64,000 nt of DNA from Desulfobotulus pelophilus (GTDB taxonomy: Bacteria > Desulfobacterota > Desulfobacteria > Desulfobacterales > ASO4-4), in assembly GCF_026155325.1 (NCBI RefSeq), contig NZ_JAPFPW010000004.1, positions 62,001 to 126,000 on the forward strand, given 5' to 3'. The translations under genes and the position numbers were made by a program. Below are positions 26,500 through 35,370 of this stretch, in pieces (positions within the stretch are counted from its first letter, which is position 1; the number at the start of each line of letters is the position of its first letter). The notes under the pieces are model-generated. The model did not search any database and was not told where the DNA came from. It saw only the letters and a program-made list of their open reading frames with translations.

Positions 26500-27825
26500 T
26501 TGGAAAAGCAGGCAATGCAGTATGGTCTTGATGAGTGGCCCCCTCCGGCCCGGATGCTGGTTTTTGGATTGCAGTGGCTGGCTGTCACCATAGTTACCGT
26601 AATCATTATCGGCAAGGTGGTGGCCGGTCTGCAGTACAGCGATCCCGGCCAGCAGTTGCTGTATATGCAGAAACTGTTTTTTGTTATGGGAGCGGCTTTG
26701 TTGTTTCAGATTCTGTGGGGGCACCGAATGCCTCTGATCACCGGACCAGCAACGGTTCTGCTGGTGGCGATTCTGGCGGGTTCAGACAGCTCCGTGGATG
26801 CCATCTATACGTCCATTGCTGCAGGTGGAGCCTTTCTGGTGCTCCTGAGTATTACGGGCCTTTTTTCGCGTATGGCAGGGCTGTTTACCCCAAGGGTGGT
26901 GGCAGCCATTCTCATTCTTATTGCCCTTACCATTACGCCCACCATTCTGAACCTCCTTCTTATGGGTGCATCTCAGGAAAATATTCTGACTCACCTTGGC
27001 TTTGCCCTTATTTTTTTTGTGACCATGGTCCTGGCGGACAGGCTTTTGCCCGGTATCTGGAAGTCAACCATGATGGTCTGGGCCATAGTTGGGGGAAGCT
27101 TTCTCTGTCTGTTGCTGCTTCCCCCTGATAACTGGCGCCGTGCGGGGGATGCCGGTGTGGTTGCCCCTTTTTTTTCCGGGTTTACTACCAGCCCTGTCTG
27201 GGAACCCGGCCTGCTTATCTCCTTTGTGATCTGTTTTATTGCCCTTTCCATCAACGACCTGGGTTCCATTCGCGCACTGGGACAGATTATCCGGCCGCCA
27301 GCCATGGAAAGGCGGGTGAGTGCTGGTATCACCCTGAGTGGTTTTGCCAATATGGTGGCAGGTTTTTTCGGAGTGATCGGACCGGTGAATTTTTCCATGA
27401 GTGTGGGGATTGTTGCCGCCAATGGAAATGCCTCCCGCTTTACCATGATCCCCACCAGTATGGGGATGATGACCATGGCCTTTTTCCCCGCCGTGGTGGC
27501 CTTCACGTGGAATGTACCGGCTCTTGTGGTGGGGACCCTCCTCCTTTATATCATGTGTGCCCAAATGGCCGCTGGCCTTATGGTGGCCTTTGGTAACGGG
27601 GAATTTTCCTTTCAGGATGGTCTGACCCTGGGAATTCCCATGATGCTCGGCATTCTTGTTTCTTATATGCCGCCGGAAGTCAGGGTGGCGCTGCCTCCCC
27701 TTCTGGTACCCATTCTGGGTAATGGTTTTGTGGTGGGGGTTTTCGCAGCGCTGTCTCTGGAACATATTGTTTTTCGTAGAAGCAGGAGGGAAAAGGCAGA
27801 GGAAGAGGTGCTTTCTCAACACTGA
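26500..27825 (+). CDS. NCS2-family nucleobase (uracil/xanthine) permease
   Basis: 441 aa from a TTG at 26500, chosen because AAGGAGG lies eight bases upstream; an ATG at 26449 is possible. About 12-14 TM helices. The NCS2 pattern is visible in the N-terminal LQWLAVTIVTV and MPLITGPATVL and in the C-terminal half (GFANMVAGFFGVIGPVNFS, ANGNASRF), where substrate-contact residues lie. It imports purines or pyrimidines by proton or sodium symport. The gene stands alone; no salvage enzyme is adjacent. Sequence is somewhat divergent, so xanthine or uracil cannot be chosen. Confidence 0.87.
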   Translation: MEKQAMQYGLDEWPPPARMLVFGLQWLAVTIVTVIIIGKVVAGLQYSDPGQQLLYMQKLFFVMGAALLFQILWGHRMPLITGPATVLLVAILAGSDSSVDAIYTSIAAGGAFLVLLSITGLFSRMAGLFTPRVVAAILILIALTITPTILNLLLMGASQENILTHLGFALIFFVTMVLADRLLPGIWKSTMMVWAIVGGSFLCLLLLPPDNWRRAGDAGVVAPFFSGFTTSPVWEPGLLISFVICFIALSINDLGSIRALGQIIRPPAMERRVSAGITLSGFANMVAGFFGVIGPVNFSMSVGIVAANGNASRFTMIPTSMGMMTMAFFPAVVAFTWNVPALVVGTLLLYIMCAQMAAGLMVAFGNGEFSFQDGLTLGIPMMLGILVSYMPPEVRVALPPLLVPILGNGFVVGVFAALSLEHIVFRRSRREKAEEEVLSQH

Positions 27826-27955
27826 AAGGTCAGGGTTTTTAACGGCCACTTTATATCTCATTACATCTTATCTGCTCTCATCATTATGAAGAGACTTGTA
27901 CCCATCGGCAAAGCCTCAGAAGTTTTAGGAATATCTTCCCTACCTTGAGAAGATG

Positions 27956-28081
27956 GGAGGCTGAAGGCCGCATATCGCCGGAGAGAACCCGTTCACAGTA
28001 CGGTGAGTTCCGCCGGATCGTAAAGCCTGTGGAGAGGAAGGCTCTGGCCCTTGCCACAAGGCAAGAGTGAAACCAGCCTCC
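27956..28081 (+). ncRNA. candidate structured RNA (multi-helix junction)
   Basis: Within the 459-base gap between the NCS2 permease and the DUF2007 gene, GGAGGCTG (27956-27963) and CAGCCTCC (28074-28081) form a perfect 8-bp closing stem. Inside are: CCGG/CCGG (27978-27981 with 28013-28016) stacked with AAC/GTT and CCGT/ACGG; AGCCT/AGGCT (28024-28028 with 28039-28043); and CTTGCC-ACAA-GGCAAG (28050-28065). GC content is higher than in the flanks. The strand is assigned from the neighbours and could be the other. I do not recognise the family; protein-coding potential is low. Confidence 0.5.
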
Positions 28082-28284
28082 GGGAAGCAGGAAGTCCGCA
28101 CCAAAGCTACCTGTGAGTAGATTTGGGCAGGTCTGGCAGAACGCTATTTTGTTTTGATCCGGCTCGGCGCCGGTATTGGCATGATGTTTTTAAATGTAAA
28201 GATATTGTTGAGGTGTAAATATTTTTTGGTTTATATTAGCAGCTGTTTCGAACTGATAATATATATAGCGGAAGGGAGGCAGGT
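28082..28284. other. AT-rich leader upstream of the DUF2007 gene
   Basis: With 27826-27955 this is the rest of the 459-base non-coding gap. CCGGC/GCCGG (around 28160-28174) can form a short hairpin, and the stretch 28180-28270 is AT-rich and likely carries the promoter of the DUF2007 gene. No ORF is supported. Confidence 0.35.
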
Positions 28285-28695
28285 ATGGACCGTTTCGCAA
28301 GCATTGCCTCATTCAGAGATCTGCCACTGGCAGAGCTTGCAAAGGCAAAACTGGAATCCGAAGGGCTTTATTGCCACCTTCTGAACAGGCACCATGTGGG
28401 AATGAACTGGCTTTATTCCGAGGCCATTGGAGGTGTGCAGCTCCAGGTGAGAAGTGAGGATATAAAACTGGCAGAAAGTATTCTGGCAAGGGATGAGTCC
28501 GGTCTTCTGGAGGAAGGGGCGCTGGATTTTCCGGCAGCTGAAAACATTATGGTTTGTATTGCCTGCGGAGCAGGGGATCTGGAGGCCATTCAATATACAA
28601 GGCTTTCCGGAGCACTGATGCTTCTCACCCATATGCCCCTGTTGTTCTGGGGAAAGGGATATCGGTGCAGGAAATGTGGTAAAAAGCAGAAGTAG
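28285..28695 (+). CDS. DUF2007-domain protein with C-terminal zinc ribbon-like motif
   Basis: 136 aa; GGGAGG precedes the ATG. Residues about 3-70 match DUF2007 (RDLPLAELAKAKLESEGLY, then GGVQLQVRSEDIKLAESIL), a ferredoxin-like fold annotated as a putative signal-transducing domain. The C-terminal part has CIACG and CRKCGKK, two CxxC pairs able to bind zinc, separated by a hydrophobic stretch. Function unknown. Single gene. Confidence 0.78.
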   Translation: MDRFASIASFRDLPLAELAKAKLESEGLYCHLLNRHHVGMNWLYSEAIGGVQLQVRSEDIKLAESILARDESGLLEEGALDFPAAENIMVCIACGAGDLEAIQYTRLSGALMLLTHMPLLFWGKGYRCRKCGKKQK

Positions 28696-28779
28696 TACGG
28701 AATTTCTTCAGGAAAGAATGAAATTTTTTTCCTGGCAGTACCTCCTGTCTGTTTTCTGCCACTTTTGCCTGCGTTGATG

Positions 28780-28855
28780 CCGGGGAAAGCGGTTCCCCCA
28801 TTCCGGCTGGAGCCGGTCCCCGGGGACAGGAACAGACCTCCGCTTGCGCCTGTTC
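28780..28855. other. region of competing hairpins upstream of the chemoreceptor gene
   Basis: GGGGAA (28782-28787) can pair locally with TTCCCC (28793-28798), or CCGGGGA (28780-28786) can pair with TCCCCGG (28817-28823), enclosing CCGGC-TGGA-GCCGG (28803-28816). A further stem GAACAG/CTGTTC follows (28830-28835 with 28850-28855). The first two pairings exclude one another. The whole gap 28696-29046 has no supported gene; a 73-codon minus-strand ORF overlies the hairpins. Confidence 0.4.
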
Positions 28856-29046
28856 AGCCGGGTTAGGGACAGATTCCTGCCATATTCGCAGTTTTCAGGG
28901 TACTGCCATCCGATGTGCTTTTTCAGCATACCGCAGGTTCCAGATTCCTTTCACAAATTTTTAACACGTTTCTCATCTTGTCTGCTCCTTGATTGCCTAA
29001 ATGTCCGCAGAGCTTTTTCTGTAATGGCCTATTATAAGGAGAAGGA

Positions 29047-30744
29047 ATGCGGATAGCAGGTAAAATTCAGCTTCTTGCGGGAAGCGTACTGGTGCTTTGT
29101 CTTGGAATTGCCGGAGGGTTGGCTTTTCACGGGCTGTATTCACTGGAAGCCATGTCGCTGAATGCCATGGAACGGCAGCTTATGGAAGAGCGGCAGCGTC
29201 AGCTGGAAGATCTTACATCGGCGGCTGCCCATATAGTATCCTCGGCCAATTTTTATACGGATGCGGTGAATGCCCTTTCCGCGATGCGTTTTGGCACACA
29301 GCAGGATGATGGTTTCTGGGTCATGGATACGGCGGGTATGCTTTACGTATCGGCGGTTTTTCCGGAGCTTGCCGGTACAATGCAGAAGGGGCATTTTGAG
29401 GATAGCGATGGCCGTTTTCTGGTGGATGAGATTCTGGAGGCAGCGACCACGGCGGAAGCCGGTTTTCTTTCTTTTTCCTTTGAAAAGAACGGGCATACTG
29501 CGGAAAGGCTGCTGGCCTACCGGGTGGTGCCGGAGTGGGAGTGGATTGTATGTGCGGATCTCTGGATGGATGATGTTACACAGCATCTGGATGCCCGGCG
29601 TATGGAGTATGCTGATGCCGTTTTACGGACAGGAAAGTCCATGGCTGGAGCAGGCCTTGTTCTGGGCATAACGCTTTTTATTTTTGTACGATGGATGACG
29701 GGCCGTATTTTTGGTCCTCTCCGGGAAACGGCATACCGTTTCCGTGAAATTGCCGAAGGCGGTGGCGATCTTACGGCCAGTGTACGGATCTGGACCCGTG
29801 ATGAAGTTGGACGTATGGCAAAGGCTTTCAATGCCTTTCTCGCCATGCTGCGAAACATGGTGGGAGAAATCGGGCAGACGGCAGAAGCCATTCGCAGGGA
29901 AGGACAGGGCTTTACCCTTGTGGGCCGGAAGCTTGGGGAAACCTCTCTGGCCGTGGAAAAAGGTATCGGTGGTGTGGAAAAAGAGATGGGGCATTTGGAA
30001 GAGGAAATGGCTTCTGTAGGAAAGGCCATTCTTGCCGTGGAATCGGATACTTGCAAAGTTCGTGATATTGCTGAAAACCTGAAAGAAGCAGTGGGGCTTG
30101 TGGCTGTTCAAAGTACAAGCCTTCTGGACACGACAAAAACAAGCCTTGTCCGTTCGGAAGCAGCCAGCCGGTGCATGCAGAGGCTGCGAGGAGCCGCTGC
30201 CCATATTCACCGTGTGGTGGATCTGATTACGGATATAGCGGATCAGACCCAGTTGCTGGCTTTGAATGCCACCATAGAATCCGCGAGAGCTGGAGTAGCA
30301 GGCAGGGGTTTTGCTGTTGTGGCTTCAGAGATCAAAGAACTTTCCAGAAAGACATCCGCTGCCACGGAAGAAATACGGGGCAGGCTCAGTGAAATTTACA
30401 GCAGTGCCGGTGAGGCGGGAGAAAAAATTGGCGGCATCGTGGATGTGGCGCAGGAACTGGAAGGCAGGATGCGGTCCATGGCCGAGGATATGCAGAGGCG
30501 TCAGCATCAGGCAGCGGATCTTACGGCAGCCATGGCAGGTATTGGATGCGGGGTGGACAGGGTACGGAACAGCGTTGGTATAACTCTTGAAAATACAGGT
30601 AAAATGGCAGAAGAGGTGGAAGGGCTCCGCCATACCGCAGCCCTTCTTCAAAAAAACAGTGATGAGGTGGGTAGTGCTGTCACCATTCTTGAAACCCTTT
30701 CTCGGGATCTGGGGAAAAGGATGGGGCGGTTTGTGGTGGGTTGA
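29047..30744 (+). CDS. methyl-accepting chemotaxis protein (single Cache, HAMP)
   Basis: 565 aa; AAGGAGAAGG lies just upstream. TM1 (about 8-28), a periplasmic single-Cache-like domain (about 45-185) with DDGFWVMDTAGMLYVSA, TM2 (about 200-217), a HAMP domain (about 220-270) and the cytoplasmic signalling domain with the conserved tip IADQTQLLALNATIESARAG and GRGFAVVASEIKELS. It senses a small ligand outside and controls CheA. The ligand is unknown; no che genes are in the window. Confidence 0.92.
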   Translation: MRIAGKIQLLAGSVLVLCLGIAGGLAFHGLYSLEAMSLNAMERQLMEERQRQLEDLTSAAAHIVSSANFYTDAVNALSAMRFGTQQDDGFWVMDTAGMLYVSAVFPELAGTMQKGHFEDSDGRFLVDEILEAATTAEAGFLSFSFEKNGHTAERLLAYRVVPEWEWIVCADLWMDDVTQHLDARRMEYADAVLRTGKSMAGAGLVLGITLFIFVRWMTGRIFGPLRETAYRFREIAEGGGDLTASVRIWTRDEVGRMAKAFNAFLAMLRNMVGEIGQTAEAIRREGQGFTLVGRKLGETSLAVEKGIGGVEKEMGHLEEEMASVGKAILAVESDTCKVRDIAENLKEAVGLVAVQSTSLLDTTKTSLVRSEAASRCMQRLRGAAAHIHRVVDLITDIADQTQLLALNATIESARAGVAGRGFAVVASEIKELSRKTSAATEEIRGRLSEIYSSAGEAGEKIGGIVDVAQELEGRMRSMAEDMQRRQHQAADLTAAMAGIGCGVDRVRNSVGITLENTGKMAEEVEGLRHTAALLQKNSDEVGSAVTILETLSRDLGKRMGRFVVG

Positions 30745-30946
30745 TGGCGGGTGCGTTTTTTCCGGTAAGAAAGGGACTGCCGCCTTTCCAGAGGGTGGTG
30801 TACTGGCCCAGCCCCTTTTTTTCTCCGGCGCTTTTCCGATGGCCGTGCGGAGTGCTTCCGGTTGCTGCTGTGCTTCAGCGGACTGTCCCTTTGCCTGCCT
30901 GCTATACATCGTCTGGCCATCCCTGATGGGAAGGTGATAAAAGTCT

Positions 30947-31363
30947 TCATGATTCGACGGGTGCCGCACGATTCAAATACAGAACAGGGCTGTCTTTGAT
31001 TTTCACGAAACAGGTACAGGCATCTGCCCTGTGGCTGAAATCAGGCAGCAGATCACCCAAACTTCCGGTGAAACCTTGCTCCATATCCCTTAAGAGAATG
31101 CTATGCCCGCCGTGGGCAACCCTTTCCGCCACCTGCAGTTTAGACATTCCAGGATCTGACAAAGTAAAATAAACCAGCCTGACCTGCCGCAGACCATCTG
31201 TCAGCGCCAGACAGGCGCGTATGGCGAAGGTGGTTTCAAGGCCGGAATCTGTACATTTTTGGATACATGCCTCAATCTGTCTTACAAAAATCCTGCTGGC
31301 GGACAGCCGTGTCCGTTCCGGCGCTGAGATGGAAAGCCTGCCAGCAATGAGATTCGTATTCAC
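30947..31363 (-). CDS. unrecognised protein
   Basis: 138 aa from a GTG at 31363 with GAGACAGG about six bases upstream. Codon third positions look like those of neighbouring genes, which supports real coding. It has no signal peptide or TM helix, and contains motifs such as QVRLVYFTLSDPGMSKLQ and FTGSLGDLLPDFSHRADA. I do not recognise a family. It faces away from the metalloprotease gene and converges with the chemoreceptor gene. Could be a small cytosolic protein; function unknown. Confidence 0.5.
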   Translation of the reverse strand: MNTNLIAGRLSISAPERTRLSASRIFVRQIEACIQKCTDSGLETTFAIRACLALTDGLRQVRLVYFTLSDPGMSKLQVAERVAHGGHSILLRDMEQGFTGSLGDLLPDFSHRADACTCFVKIKDSPVLYLNRAAPVES

Positions 31364-31605
31364 AAACGGCCTGTCTCACCGGTTCTCTTTTTTTTGAGTA
31401 TCGGCAGAATCTGCAAATCATTCAAAAGAACAAATCGTTTGATCTGTCGGGCCGGAAGGGCTAATAAAAAAACATTGTTTTTTTAAGTGGTCGTTTTTCA
31501 GCCAGATTGTTTATAATTCAGAAGGCTGCATGTACGGCTGTTATTTATCATCCATAGGTAAAGCCGTTGGTAATCATGGCTGGGAACGAATTCAAGGGGC
31601 AAAAA

Positions 31606-34182
31606 ATGAAAGAACAATCAGGTGAATACAGGCCTATTACCCGTCATAAGAAACAGCATGGCCGCTGGCTGCTGTTTCTTATGATTCTGCCCTTCCTGCT
31701 GACTCTGTCTTCCTGCAGCAGCGGTGCCAAACCAGCCGATCCCGATGTCCGGGTATCCCTGCGTACCAGTGAAAAGGATGGCGAACCAAAAATATCCATT
31801 CAAAAAGATGCCCTGAACCGGGAATTTCTTTTTCAGGGCAACAGCGTGACCCTGAATCAGGCGGGTTACTTCAATGGGTTGAAAAGTCGTATTGTGACTT
31901 TTCAGCAAAAAGGAACAAGTCTGTTTCTTCTGGAATCTCCCAAAGGACACACCGTCACTCCAGACAACCCCTTTGCCCTTATTCTTGCAGAATTTCCCAT
32001 TCTCGAGGATGAAGGCGGCTGGATTACCTTTGATTTTAATGCGGGCATGTCCAAAATTTTTATGACCGAGGAAATGTATGCTTCGGATTTTTATGGTGAA
32101 GACTATCAACCTTCCTTTAAAACGGCTCCGGTGCGACATAGCTTTCTTAACGGTGCGGATGTAAGACATCTGAACCGTCTGGCCGTTCATCAGGCAGCTC
32201 AGGTGGAAGATGAGGATGGCAGCATCATTCATGCGGAAGTGCATTACTACCTTTCCCCTTACAGGCCGGATCCGGATTTTGAGCCCACACCCTCACCGGG
32301 TTTTGCCCATGCAGGGTATTTTGAGGTAATGCCCCAGCTGAAGGCAGGTGGTGGAACGGAAATATTTGTTATGAAGTGGAACATTCATAAAGGACCCATC
32401 ACCTATTCCATGTCCGCCAATACACCGGAAGAATTCCGTGAGGCAATCCGGAACGGGGTGCTTTACTGGAATGCGGCTCTGGGCCAGGAAGTTTTTGCCG
32501 TAGATGTGGCGCCTGAAGGTGTCCGTGCTCCGGATATGGACCGAAATATCATCCAGTGGCTGGATTTTGATACGGCTGGTTTTGCCTATGCGGATATGCA
32601 GGCGGATCCGAGAACGGGTGAGATTCTTCATAGCCAGATTTTCATGTCCAGTATGTGGTCCGTAAAAAGCCGGAAGGATGCCTGGCGTTTTGTGTATCAG
32701 AATAAAAGAACCCATCACCGGCACCCCAGTTCAGATATCTATCTTACCAATTTTACCAAACGTCACCTCTGTACCATCAAACCTGATGACAGAATGGTTA
32801 CAAGTATAACCCGCCTTCTGTCATCCAATGCCACGGACGATATGTTTCTCAGGGCTGCCCAGGCAGAAATTCAGGAAACTATCACCCATGAGGTAGGGCA
32901 CACCATGGGCCTGCGTCATAATTTTGCAGGAAATCTGCAGGCGGATTTAGATCACCATAGCCGGGAAGATCTGTATCAGCTGTTTCTTGACCGGGGAGCT
33001 TATCGTTCCGTCATCCCCACCACCAGCATCATGGACTACAACCAGCACTATGAGTCTGCCCTGAACTCAAGGCGTTACAATGAGGAAGAAAAGGCTCTGC
33101 CCCATGATATCAGTGCCATGCGTTACCTGTATCTGGGGGAACCCATGGATAAGGATTTATATTTCTGCACGGATACAGATATGAATTCCATGGTGGATTG
33201 CCTTGTTTTTGCCCACGGGACATCTCCCATCGCCTACGGTTCTTCGGAGCTGTATAAGAGCCTGCAGCCAAAAAATCTTGCCAGGGAACTTTATCTGCAG
33301 ATGGTGCTGGATATTCTTGACGGAACGCCCGTTGATGAACTTTATATGAACCCGGAAGGCCTTGCCCGTTCCATTCTTTCCTTCAAACAGAAATTTCTTC
33401 AGCCCTTTACGGAAAATGCTTTCTATGCCCGCGCCCTGAAAAGCCGTTATTCTGATCCCGGCAGTGTAAGCTCGGCACAGAAACGAAGGGATACCGTTCC
33501 TCTTGTGGAAAAGGATCTGGAAGACTGGCTGCTGGATAAGCCTTACGGCCTGGAGTCTCTTACCGATATGTTCATGGTTATCCAGCCGGAATGGGAAGCA
33601 CTTTGGAAAAATGAATTCAGCATACTGCTGGATGACCCTCGTTTTTACAACATTGAAACCCATGAGGGCGGCACCCTGCATCTTTCAGCTCAGGAACGCC
33701 AGAAACTCAAGGAAGCTGGAAACGTTTTTTTTGAAGGACTGATTTCCGCACTGGTTTCAGAGGATGTGAAGCTCCTTTCCGAAATGTCTCCCATCGATAT
33801 CGTGGACAGCTCCACAGGAGATGATCTGCTGGCTGCCTATAAAAAAACCAGCCGTACCTATCTGATGGAAAAAACCAGCTCGCTCCTCAACGTTTCCGTC
33901 GGTGGACAATCCCTTTCTCTGCCTGTTTTCCGTTACGAATGGCAGCTTCGGGCTAATGCCAGGAACCTGCTTGATGACCGGGCTGTGTCTTCGGCACTGT
34001 GGTGGGGCAGGCGGGAATCACGGGATATTTATCAGGATCTGCTTCTTACCCTTAATACGGTTGTGGGGCCAACGGGGAAAGATTTTTTTGATTCCCTGCT
34101 CTATGACGAGTTTCTCGATTCCACAAAACCAGCCTTCCAGTGGTATCTGGAAAACTGCAGGCTGGTCGGATGCGGGTATTGA
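31606..34182 (+). CDS. zinc-dependent metalloprotease lipoprotein (HExxHxxxxxH)
   Basis: 858 aa from the ATG at 31606 (AAGGGG six bases upstream). A lipoprotein signal ends in LTLSSC, so the protein is probably tethered to a membrane in the periplasm or on the surface. The zinc site is HEVGHTMGLRH (H428, E429, H432, H438), an extended metzincin-like site, followed after about 50 residues by TSIMDY, a typical Met-turn. The N-terminal third resembles the beta-rich DUF5117-type region of such proteases, the rest is alpha-helical. It converges on the 813-aa/PSD/Lgt operon. Confidence 0.87.
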   Translation: MKEQSGEYRPITRHKKQHGRWLLFLMILPFLLTLSSCSSGAKPADPDVRVSLRTSEKDGEPKISIQKDALNREFLFQGNSVTLNQAGYFNGLKSRIVTFQQKGTSLFLLESPKGHTVTPDNPFALILAEFPILEDEGGWITFDFNAGMSKIFMTEEMYASDFYGEDYQPSFKTAPVRHSFLNGADVRHLNRLAVHQAAQVEDEDGSIIHAEVHYYLSPYRPDPDFEPTPSPGFAHAGYFEVMPQLKAGGGTEIFVMKWNIHKGPITYSMSANTPEEFREAIRNGVLYWNAALGQEVFAVDVAPEGVRAPDMDRNIIQWLDFDTAGFAYADMQADPRTGEILHSQIFMSSMWSVKSRKDAWRFVYQNKRTHHRHPSSDIYLTNFTKRHLCTIKPDDRMVTSITRLLSSNATDDMFLRAAQAEIQETITHEVGHTMGLRHNFAGNLQADLDHHSREDLYQLFLDRGAYRSVIPTTSIMDYNQHYESALNSRRYNEEEKALPHDISAMRYLYLGEPMDKDLYFCTDTDMNSMVDCLVFAHGTSPIAYGSSELYKSLQPKNLARELYLQMVLDILDGTPVDELYMNPEGLARSILSFKQKFLQPFTENAFYARALKSRYSDPGSVSSAQKRRDTVPLVEKDLEDWLLDKPYGLESLTDMFMVIQPEWEALWKNEFSILLDDPRFYNIETHEGGTLHLSAQERQKLKEAGNVFFEGLISALVSEDVKLLSEMSPIDIVDSSTGDDLLAAYKKTSRTYLMEKTSSLLNVSVGGQSLSLPVFRYEWQLRANARNLLDDRAVSSALWWGRRESRDIYQDLLLTLNTVVGPTGKDFFDSLLYDEFLDSTKPAFQWYLENCRLVGCGY

Positions 34183-34294
34183 CGTTTCGACCAGCCCCGG
34201 ATTTCACAGGAAGACAAATACAGGAATTTCTGTCTCTGTCATAAACAGACAGCCTTACAATTCCCGCAGCCTGTCTCTTGTGGTCCGGGGCGTT

Positions 34295-35353
34295 TTAAAT
34301 TCTGTCTCCATGCACAAAGAAGCGCAGCTCCGACCCCGTGACCGTACTGCGGCCTGTATAAAAAAAGGTGAGAATCCAGAGAAGAAAAAGTCCTGCTAAC
34401 ACTCCCGGTGTCCAGAGCAGGGTCAGGCCCGCCTTCAGATCCGGTACAAAGGCCATATTTTCCGAAAAAACTGGAATCTTCAGACATAGAAAGAGATAGG
34501 GAAGTGTGGAAAGAGCCATGATCTGATAGGCGGAAAAAGCCTGTTTTCCCCTGTAATCCGCCCGCAGGAATTCGGAAAGCACCCTCCAGATCTGGGTGCC
34601 GCCAAGGCACAAAAAGAGTGCCCACAGGGGCTTTCCGCCAAGGAAAAGCCCCAGACCTGCCAGACAGAGGAAAATATGGATAAAGAGGGTGAGGGCCTGA
34701 ACCGGCAGAACAGGTTCTCCATCCAGCTGGTGGGCATAGCTGATTTTTTTAGTTTTCCCATGAAAAATCATGGCCATAGGCTCGAAAAAACGAGCCATTG
34801 CAGGAGAAAGACGGCGGAGGGGTTTTCCATAGCAGCAGCCGAAACTCAGGCAGGCCAGTCTCCCCATGCCTTCCCCGCAGGTATGGGCCAGAGCCATGGC
34901 AGCCAGTGCGGAAACCGCCGAAAAGGGTGGATACCCGTAACGGGTGATCAGCATATTCACGCTAACCAGAACCCATGGAGCCAGAAGAATCCCCAGAAAG
35001 GACGCTCCGCCAACGGTAAAGGTATGCCGCTTGCCCTCAACAATCCTTGCAATCCACCGGGATGCGGGAACACAGACACAAAGCAGCACCATGGCAGTGA
35101 GGGCACAGGCCCACAAAGGCGCTCCCGATGCCCGGAGGAGAACAAGGCCCAGAGCTGTACCCAGCACATAGGCCGATGCGCTCAGCAATCCATACCAGGT
35201 AAGGTTCATGCCCTTCCATGATCCATTTTCAAGGTGTTGTACAGGAAAGGCGGCCAGCATCTGGTACTTCTCCGATGGCAGACAGCGCACCCCCCAGATG
35301 GCAGGAACCAGCAGGACAAGGGCCAGAACAAGCATAAAAAACAATGAAAACAT
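34295..35353 (-). CDS. Lgt-like membrane protein (prolipoprotein diacylglyceryl transferase family, CCYG subgroup)
   Basis: 352 aa, about nine TM helices. Lgt moves diacylglycerol from phosphatidylglycerol to the lipobox Cys. Here the signature GRxGNFxNGExxG is GRLACLSFGCCYGKP: the key Arg and last Gly remain but the positions of Asn146 and Glu151 of E. coli Lgt are Cys. A second family motif, RVLSEFLRADYRG, is kept. This CCYG version is common in Lgt paralogues whose activity is not established, so a different acyl or glyceryl transfer is possible. AAAGGA precedes the start. Last gene of the operon with the PSD-like gene (17-base gap). Confidence 0.78.
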   Translation of the reverse strand: MFSLFFMLVLALVLLVPAIWGVRCLPSEKYQMLAAFPVQHLENGSWKGMNLTWYGLLSASAYVLGTALGLVLLRASGAPLWACALTAMVLLCVCVPASRWIARIVEGKRHTFTVGGASFLGILLAPWVLVSVNMLITRYGYPPFSAVSALAAMALAHTCGEGMGRLACLSFGCCYGKPLRRLSPAMARFFEPMAMIFHGKTKKISYAHQLDGEPVLPVQALTLFIHIFLCLAGLGLFLGGKPLWALFLCLGGTQIWRVLSEFLRADYRGKQAFSAYQIMALSTLPYLFLCLKIPVFSENMAFVPDLKAGLTLLWTPGVLAGLFLLWILTFFYTGRSTVTGSELRFFVHGDRI

Positions 35354-35370
35354 GAATGATCCTTTCGGCT

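Noticed and set aside
27064-27861. 265-codon minus-strand ORF, His/Lys-rich
   Set aside because: Shadow of the NCS2 permease; composition unlike neighbouring proteins.
27956-28081. RNase P, SRP RNA, glycine or cobalamin riboswitch
   Set aside because: I compared from memory the conserved blocks of each; the required sequence blocks are absent despite the good folding, so only an unnamed structured RNA is reported.
28708-28929. 73-codon minus-strand ORF with basic protein
   Set aside because: It overlies the competing hairpins, has no recognisable family, and its start is only weakly supported; the GC-rich repeats explain its openness.
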